Positions 59,022 to 64,000 of a stretch of 64,000 nt of DNA are shown one piece after another; position 1 is the stretch's first letter, and the number at the start of each line of letters is the position of its first letter. Origin of the DNA: Bacillota bacterium (GTDB taxonomy: Bacteria; Bacillota; Clostridia; Lachnospirales; Lachnospiraceae). The notes below the pieces were generated by a model. It was not told the origin of the DNA. It saw only the letters and a list, made by a program, of their open reading frames with translations, and ran no database searches. The translations under genes and the position numbers were made by a program. The stretch covers positions 18,659 to 82,658 of the forward strand of contig JAEWYQ010000001.1 in NCBI GenBank assembly GCA_023395555.1, read 5' to 3'.

Positions 59022-59050
59022 TTGTAATCCTTCCATAATTGTGCTATGAT
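59022..59050 (+). promoter_or_regulatory. Promoter upstream of the acetyltransferase gene
   Basis: TTGTAA (59,022-59,027), a 17-base spacer and TATGAT (59,045-59,050). Its -10 covers an upstream in-frame ATG at 59,048-region, which supports the later TTG start for the next gene. Confidence 0.6.
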
Positions 59051-59098
59051 AATAGTAATATTATGGTGCTGCTTTCCGAGAATGCGAGGGATCTGATT

Positions 59099-59524
59099 TT
59101 GTATATAAAACAAGCAAATGAACAAGATATAGATAATTTAATTAATATGTTTCCAGGAATAAAGCCTGTTTTATGCACCGGTAAAGACGGGTATACTTTG
59201 ATAGCAATGGATTATGACCGTCCGATTGCTTTCGCTTCCGTCTTTAGAAGGGAAATTCCTGCTCCTTTACATGGAAAAACCGAGGATTTTATTAATGTAA
59301 TTGATGTAGTTGACCCCTCCTGCAGAAATAAAGGAATAGGAAGTGCTTTCATAAATGAAGTTAAAAGGATTGCTTCCGAAGCCGGTTCAATGCAAATCAG
59401 AGCCTATTGTGACATTAATAATGAAGCATCACATGCTTTGTGGGCAAAGAATAACTTTGGCATTTCACCGGTCAAGAATACAGATGGGACAATATTGGGC
59501 AGTTTTGTAACCTATAGGTTATAA
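59099..59524 (+). CDS. GNAT-family acetyltransferase
   Basis: About 141 residues from TTG 59,099, with GAGGG eight bases ahead (LYIKQANEQDIDNLINMFPG). The acetyl-CoA loop is VVDPSCRNKGIGSAFINEVK; AYCDINNEASHALWAKNNFG supplies the last strand. Target unknown. A longer frame from 59,039 would begin inside the promoter -10. Confidence 0.85.
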   Translation: MYIKQANEQDIDNLINMFPGIKPVLCTGKDGYTLIAMDYDRPIAFASVFRREIPAPLHGKTEDFINVIDVVDPSCRNKGIGSAFINEVKRIASEAGSMQIRAYCDINNEASHALWAKNNFGISPVKNTDGTILGSFVTYRL

Positions 59525-59576
59525 CTTTCCATGAATGAATCATATTAACAGAGCATGATATAAAAGGAGAACGCAG

Positions 59577-60182
59577 ATGAGCTACGAGGCTTTCTTTGAG
59601 AATTTGCCCAGGCTTGAGACAGAACGGCTAATTCTTCGCCAAATTACCGACAGCTCTTCCGACGGAAGGGACAGCCTGGAATTTATCAATGATTACAGTG
59701 TGTACCGTTTCTGGGGCGTGTACGATGAAGCCGGGGATACCGGCGGACGGAAACGGCCGAAGAAAAAGATCAAGCTGGACTACCATTATAACGCAACCAT
59801 GAAGGAATACCGGGCCCGGAGGGAGCTGACCTGGCTTATGGAATTAAAGGACAGCCATAAGGTCATCGGTGAGATTGTATTCTATGATTTCCGGCTCCGC
59901 AGACAGGCGGATATCGGTTACCGCATCAGCAAGGCTTATTGGGGAATGGGCTTTGCCCCGGAGGCCGGACAAGCAGTCATCAAGGCGGCCTTTGAATACA
60001 TGGGGCTGACCCGCATCCAGCTTCGCTGCTTTGCCGACAATCAGGCCTCGCTGCGGGTCGCCCAGAAGATGGGCTTCACCCAGGAGGGCTTCATCCGTCA
60101 GGGCGCCATTATCAACGTGATGACAGATTATTATATCTTTGGGTTATTAAAGGAAGACTACGATAGAAATCATAAAATATAA
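59577..60182 (+). CDS. RimJ/RimL-type GNAT acetyltransferase
   Basis: A 201-residue protein: LPRLETERLILRQITDSSSD opens the domain, YRISKAYWGMGFAPEAGQAV holds the acetyl-CoA loop and IQLRCFADNQASLRVAQKMG the conserved Asn. It resembles enzymes that acetylate ribosomal protein N-termini or antibiotics. AAAGGAGAAC precedes ATG. It lies 53 bases after the other acetyltransferase in the same direction. Confidence 0.92.
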   Translation: MSYEAFFENLPRLETERLILRQITDSSSDGRDSLEFINDYSVYRFWGVYDEAGDTGGRKRPKKKIKLDYHYNATMKEYRARRELTWLMELKDSHKVIGEIVFYDFRLRRQADIGYRISKAYWGMGFAPEAGQAVIKAAFEYMGLTRIQLRCFADNQASLRVAQKMGFTQEGFIRQGAIINVMTDYYIFGLLKEDYDRNHKI

Positions 60183-60203
60183 AAGATCATAAGGAGGATA
60201 CGC

Positions 60204-61223
60204 ATGAAAGCACTATTTATCGGAGGTACCGGAACCATCAGCACGGCGATCACACAACTGGCTCCCCTCTGCGGCTTTGAGCTCTATCTGTTAAACCGGG
60301 GTAATCGAAATGAACTGGTTCCTGAGGGAGTTAAAGTGATTGAGGCCGATATCTGCAATGAGGCCGATGTGGAGGAAAAACTCAAGGGCATGAGCTTTGA
60401 TGTGGTTGCCCAATTCATCGCCTTCCATCCCGATGCCCTGAAACGGGATGTCCGCTTATTCGCAGGAAAGACAAAGCAGTATATCTTTATCAGCTCTGCT
60501 TCCGCATACCAGAAGCCCCTGTCCAGTCCGTTCATTACGGAAAGCACCCCTTTAGCCAATCCCTACTGGGAGTATTCCAGAAATAAAATAGCCTGCGAGG
60601 AATATCTCATGGAGGAATACCGCCGCCAGGGCTTCCCCATTACCATCGTCCGTCCCAGCCATACCTACGGCAATTATGATATTCCGGTGGCTTTGCACGG
60701 CAGAAACGGCAGCTACAGCATCATTGAACGCATCCGCCAGGGTAAAAAGGTCATTGTCCACGGTGACGGAAGCTCCCTATGGACCTTAACTCATAATACG
60801 GATTTTGCCAAGGCATTTGCAGGCCTTATGGGCAATATCCATGCCATCGGCGAGACCGTGCATATTACCTCGGACGAGAGCCTCACCTGGAATCAGATCT
60901 ATGGTATTATTGGTGATGCGCTGGGCCGTCAGCCGCAGCTGGTTCATATTCCTTCCGACACTCTGGCAAAAGCATATCCCGACTGTCTCGGCGGCCTGCT
61001 GGGCGACAAATCCAATACTGTAATCTTTGATAATTCCAAGCTGAAGCGGCTTGTACCGGGATATGCGGCCACAGTGCGTTTTGACCAGGGCGTACGTCAG
61101 ACGCTGGCCTTCCTGGAGCAGCATCCCCAGTACCAGCGGAAGGATCCCGAGTTTGATGCCTGGATGGACCGGATGGTTGAGGCATACGAAGCCTTGGAGC
61201 AGCAGCTCCCCTGCTTTTCGTAA
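60204..61223 (+). CDS. NAD-dependent epimerase/dehydratase family protein
   Basis: A 339-residue extended short-chain dehydrogenase-like protein. The nucleotide-binding turn is ALFIGGTGTISTAITQLA, the catalytic Tyr/Lys in YWEYSRNKIACEEYL, and SYSIIERIRQGKKVIVHGDG continues the substrate domain. It may be a nucleotide-sugar modifying or RNA-processing-like (CSP41-like) member. GGAGG precedes ATG 60,204. The HAD gene follows 35 bases later. Confidence 0.9.
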   Translation: MKALFIGGTGTISTAITQLAPLCGFELYLLNRGNRNELVPEGVKVIEADICNEADVEEKLKGMSFDVVAQFIAFHPDALKRDVRLFAGKTKQYIFISSASAYQKPLSSPFITESTPLANPYWEYSRNKIACEEYLMEEYRRQGFPITIVRPSHTYGNYDIPVALHGRNGSYSIIERIRQGKKVIVHGDGSSLWTLTHNTDFAKAFAGLMGNIHAIGETVHITSDESLTWNQIYGIIGDALGRQPQLVHIPSDTLAKAYPDCLGGLLGDKSNTVIFDNSKLKRLVPGYAATVRFDQGVRQTLAFLEQHPQYQRKDPEFDAWMDRMVEAYEALEQQLPCFS

Positions 61224-61258
61224 ATAGGATAATCCAGGGATAAGAAGGTAGAAATAAT

Positions 61259-62083
61259 ATGAAAACACTTTATATATCGGATCTTGACGGCACCCTTCTG
61301 CAGCCGGACATTACACTCTCATCCCGCACCATACAAACGCTGAATGAGCTGATCTCCCAAGGGATGCTCTTTAGTGCGGCTACCGCAAGATCTATCGCAT
61401 CCGTAAAGCCCCTGCTGAAAGATGTCACGGTCACAGTGCCGGTCATCCTCATGAACGGCGTATGCATCTACGATCTCGCAGAGGAGAAATATATTAAGAC
61501 AGAGACTTTACCGGAAGCAGGGATATCCAGTCTGATGGAAGTAATCCGGGAATATCAGCTGAAGGGCTTTGCTTACACCATCCGGAACGGGGTCATGTCC
61601 ACCTATTATGAGGATCTGAATACTCCGGCGCTGCGAAATTTCTATCAGGAGCGGGTGGATCTCTACCGCAAACGTTTTACACAGATTGACCGCTTTGACC
61701 AGTTATCCGGGGAACCGCTGATCTATTTCTCCCTGATTGACCGGCAGGAAAGGCTGGAGCCGGTTCACCGGCGCCTGAAGGATATTCCCGATTTAAACTG
61801 TGTCTTTTACAAGGATAATTACTCGCCTGATCTCTGGTATCTGGAAATCTACCACAAGGCAGCCTCCAAGTATCACGGCGTACAGTTTCTGCGCGATTAT
61901 CTGAATTTGGATCGCGTTGTCTGCTTTGGAGATAATACCAATGATCTATCCCTCTTTGATGCCGCCGATTACAGAATCGCCGTAGGCAATTCCGTTCTGG
62001 CACTGCGGGAAAGGGCGGATCTGGTGATCGGGTCTAACCGGGAGGACAGTGTTGCCCGGTGGCTGAAGGAGCATTACAGATGA
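61259..62083 (+). CDS. HAD-superfamily Cof-type phosphatase
   Basis: The 274-residue protein opens LYISDLDGTLLQPDITLSSR (Asp-Leu-Asp nucleophile motif) and ends with VVCFGDNTNDLSLFDAADYR, the acidic motif IV of Cof-type sugar phosphatases, with an alpha/beta cap between. Broad-range phosphatase on sugar phosphates or FMN-like substrates. Its 3' end overlaps the converging HAD gene by ten bases. Confidence 0.92.
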   Translation: MKTLYISDLDGTLLQPDITLSSRTIQTLNELISQGMLFSAATARSIASVKPLLKDVTVTVPVILMNGVCIYDLAEEKYIKTETLPEAGISSLMEVIREYQLKGFAYTIRNGVMSTYYEDLNTPALRNFYQERVDLYRKRFTQIDRFDQLSGEPLIYFSLIDRQERLEPVHRRLKDIPDLNCVFYKDNYSPDLWYLEIYHKAASKYHGVQFLRDYLNLDRVVCFGDNTNDLSLFDAADYRIAVGNSVLALRERADLVIGSNREDSVARWLKEHYR

Positions 62084-62730
62084 TTCATAATCTCCCTTAA
62101 CCGGCTTACCCGTATTCCATCGTATTCCTGATGCTCCTCCGGGTCAGTACTGATCCAGAGGGGCATTATTTTTGCCTTCAGCGCACCTGCAACATCGTTG
62201 GGATAATAATCCCCGACATAAACCGCCTCTTCCGGCTCTACTTCCAGACGTTTGCAGGACAGGAGGAAAATTCTTTCATCCGGCTTTTCAAAGGCTTCTT
62301 CTCCCGATACAATAATGTCCTGGAAATAATCCGTTACCCCCGCCATGCGAATCTTCTCTCTCTGCACCGTGGAATATCCGTTTGTGATAATGCCCAGCTT
62401 ATATTTTCCCCGCAGAGCCTCCAGCACCTCATGGGTTTCTTCGTAAGGAACGGTCAAACTGCCGAATATCTCATTGCGCTCCTTAATAAAGCCATCCACC
62501 GAATGGGGCAGGTCCCATACCTGCTTCAGCTGAATAATAAAGTTAACCAATCCGCCATAGCCATCCTTATCCGCCTCAACCATGTACCGGACCAGCTCCT
62601 CCTTCGTCATCTCAAAGGGATACTGCTCCTCATACCGTCCTATAAAATACTCACAAAAGTCACGAAAGGATTTCCTGCGGTCGATTAAGGTATTATCCAC
62701 ATCAAAGATAACTGCTTTTTTCTTATTCAA
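62074..62730 (-). CDS. HAD-family hydrolase (YjjG-like)
   Basis: 218 residues: AVIFDVDNTLIDRRKSFRDF is the nucleophile motif, KYKLGIITNGYSTVQREKIR motif II, EKPDERIF the conserved lysine and VYVGDYYPNDVAGALKAKIM motif IV, with a helical cap between. This type acts on nucleotides or phosphoglycolate-like substrates. It lies about 100 bases downstream of asnA and in the same direction; a terminator separates them. Confidence 0.92.
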   Translation of the reverse strand: MNKKKAVIFDVDNTLIDRRKSFRDFCEYFIGRYEEQYPFEMTKEELVRYMVEADKDGYGGLVNFIIQLKQVWDLPHSVDGFIKERNEIFGSLTVPYEETHEVLEALRGKYKLGIITNGYSTVQREKIRMAGVTDYFQDIIVSGEEAFEKPDERIFLLSCKRLEVEPEEAVYVGDYYPNDVAGALKAKIMPLWISTDPEEHQEYDGIRVSRLREIMNHL

Positions 62731-62785
62731 TCTCTTTTCCTCCGTTCAATTCCATGATCGCCTGTGCCTTCTCTCCTATATCACA

Positions 62786-62816
62786 ACAAAAGGCTGGTTT
62801 TACATCATCCAGCCAT
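62786..62816 (-). terminator. Terminator after asnA
   Basis: GGCTGG (62,792-62,797) and CCAGCC (62,809-62,814) with additional flanking pairs; on the minus strand it is followed by TTTTGTTGT. Confidence 0.75.
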
Positions 62817-62829
62817 TGTCTGCCCTATC

Positions 62830-63837
62830 TTATAGAAAATGAATATTCTTGCTTTCCGCTTCATCCATTACATCCTGGGGCCAGATGGAGGACTGTACCT
62901 CACCGATATGCGCTTTGCGAAGATAAAACATACAGATCCTCGATTGTCCGATTCCTCCTCCGATGGTATAAGGAAGCTCCTTGTTAATCAGGGCCTTTTG
63001 GAAGGCCAGCTCGGCGCGCTCCATACAGCCGCTGATCTTCAGCTGCTCCACCAGTGAAGCCTCGTCTACCCGGATTCCCATGGAGGACAGCTCCAAACCA
63101 ATGTCCAGCAAAGGATAGTAGACAATAATATCCCCATTTAACTTCCAATCATCATAATCGGGTGCCCTTCCGTCATGGCGTTCGCCGGAGTTTAAGGCTC
63201 CTCCGATTTGCATGATGAATACGGCTCCCTTCTCTCTCGCAATCAAATGCTCCCTTTCCTTTGGCGTCCGATCAGGATACCGGTCTTCCAGCTCCTGGGA
63301 AGATACAAAGGTAATGTCTTCCGGAAGAATCTCTCCAATATAATCGTACTTTGAGGCCATATAGCTCTCCGTATTTTTTAAAGCCTTATATACCTTGCGG
63401 ACCACCTCCTGCAATGTCTCGATGGTACGCTCGCTCTTGTCGATAATCTTCTCCCAGTCCCACTGATCCACATAGAGGGAGTGAATATTATCCGTATCCT
63501 CATCCCGGCGGATGGCGCTCATATCCGTATACAGCCCTTCTCCCTGAGAGAAGCCGTAGCGCTTCAGCGCCTGCCTCTTCCATTTGGCCAGGGAATGCAC
63601 AATTTCCACAACCGCGTCGTCCTGCTCCTTTATTCCAAAGATGACCGGTCTCTCCACTCCATTCAGATTATCGTTCAATCCTGATTCCGGCTTTACAAAG
63701 AGCGGTGCCGATACCCTGGTAAGATTCAACTGCTTCGCCAGTTCTCTTTCAAAGAAGTCCTTACAATATTTAATACCAATTTCTGTCTCTTTAATGTCTA
63801 TCTGCGGTTTATACCCTTCCGGCACTACAAGTCTCAT
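62830..63837 (-). CDS. asnA: Aspartate-ammonia ligase (asparagine synthetase A)
   Basis: A 335-residue class II tRNA synthetase-like enzyme making asparagine from aspartate, ammonia and ATP. Diagnostic stretches are RVSAPLFVKPESGLNDNLNG, VERPVIFGIKEQDDAVVEIV, SLYVDQWDWEKII and TIGGGIGQSRICMFYL near the end. Length fits the family. GGGAGGATGAAC precedes ATG 63,837. It stands in its own transcript with a consensus promoter. Confidence 0.97.
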   Translation of the reverse strand: MRLVVPEGYKPQIDIKETEIGIKYCKDFFERELAKQLNLTRVSAPLFVKPESGLNDNLNGVERPVIFGIKEQDDAVVEIVHSLAKWKRQALKRYGFSQGEGLYTDMSAIRRDEDTDNIHSLYVDQWDWEKIIDKSERTIETLQEVVRKVYKALKNTESYMASKYDYIGEILPEDITFVSSQELEDRYPDRTPKEREHLIAREKGAVFIMQIGGALNSGERHDGRAPDYDDWKLNGDIIVYYPLLDIGLELSSMGIRVDEASLVEQLKISGCMERAELAFQKALINKELPYTIGGGIGQSRICMFYLRKAHIGEVQSSIWPQDVMDEAESKNIHFL

Positions 63838-63910
63838 TGTTCATCCTCCCGAATTTCTCATTAAAACCTATACATGGCTGTCAATATAAAGCTTGTATAC
63901 TCTGTAGCAT

Positions 63911-63939
63911 ATTCTACATTTTTATTCATACTTTGTCAA
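63911..63939 (-). promoter_or_regulatory. Promoter of asnA
   Basis: Minus-strand TTGACA (63,934-63,939), 17-base spacer, TAGAAT (63,911-63,916), about 75 bases before the start codon. Confidence 0.8.
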
Positions 63940-64000
63940 TGTTTGTGTATAAGAATGCGGGCTGATCCCGTTACAGTTCACAGGGCAGTAAGTTAAGACC

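Noticed and set aside
63940..64000. T-box or other leader upstream of asnA
   Set aside because: The region lies upstream of the asnA promoter and shows no T-box core, so it cannot be its leader; nothing else was recognised.

Overview
The window reads as a Clostridia genome (Bacillota), most likely Lachnospiraceae. The signs are AGGAGG-type ribosome binding sites, a moderate-GC chromosome with comEA, comEC, GerM and OmpR-type regulators, and a resident prophage built from gene families common in Clostridia (DUF2800, DUF2815, DUF4314, DUF5049, rrp5-like protein). No tRNA, rRNA or CRISPR array was recognised. This is read from sequence alone, so species is not assigned.

Region 1 (1 to about 31,963) is an AT-rich mobile element, best described as a prophage, that continues off the left edge. 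Its right end lies inside comEC: the ComEC reading frame stops matching the family a few codons after a Tyr-Glu-Val-Leu sequence, where the invariant AHHGS segment should follow, and it ends at a stop codon supplied by the element. The phage genes run leftward for packaging and replication: portal (partial), large terminase, a small accessory cluster (DUF5049, gamma-glutamylcyclotransferase, amidoligase, DUF4314, virulence-related protein), two DNA methyltransferases, small terminase, HNH nuclease, DUF1492 regulator, SNF2 helicase, VRR-NUC nuclease and primase-helicase. A divergent region at 14.7-14.97 kb holds three copies of a composite repeat. From it a rightward operon carries small proteins, DUF2800, DUF2815, an HNH homing-type endonuclease and a family A DNA polymerase.

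Region 2 (19.8-31.9 kb) is the cargo end of the element. It holds a sigma-like HTH protein, an XRE repressor with an ImmA/IrrE-type metallopeptidase and a textbook operator, and a restriction-modification operon: excisionase-like HTH, DPPY methyltransferase, C5-cytosine methyltransferase, a LAGLIDADG-like protein, McrB and McrC. McrB here has no N-terminal recognition domain, so the stand-alone LAGLIDADG-like protein is a candidate DNA reader; the layout recalls LlaJI/BsuMI systems. Two close paralogues of an unrecognised 100-residue protein then flank a lipoprotein nuclease, followed by a small hypothetical gene.

Region 3 (31.9-64 kb) is ordinary chromosome: the interrupted competence operon region (comEC, germination-type lipoprotein, histidine kinase, response regulator, comEA), a decayed two-component pair, arginine biosynthesis (argD, argB, argJ leftward; argG rightward) with ArgR-like boxes, maf, a hydrolase, a glycerophosphodiesterase, an MFS transporter, an rRNA/tRNA-type 2'-O-methyltransferase, degV, an AEC transporter, a yybP-ykoY-type manganese riboswitch before mntP, a two-component/ABC transporter operon including a permease fused to an M1 peptidase, two acetyltransferases, an epimerase, two HAD phosphatases and asnA.
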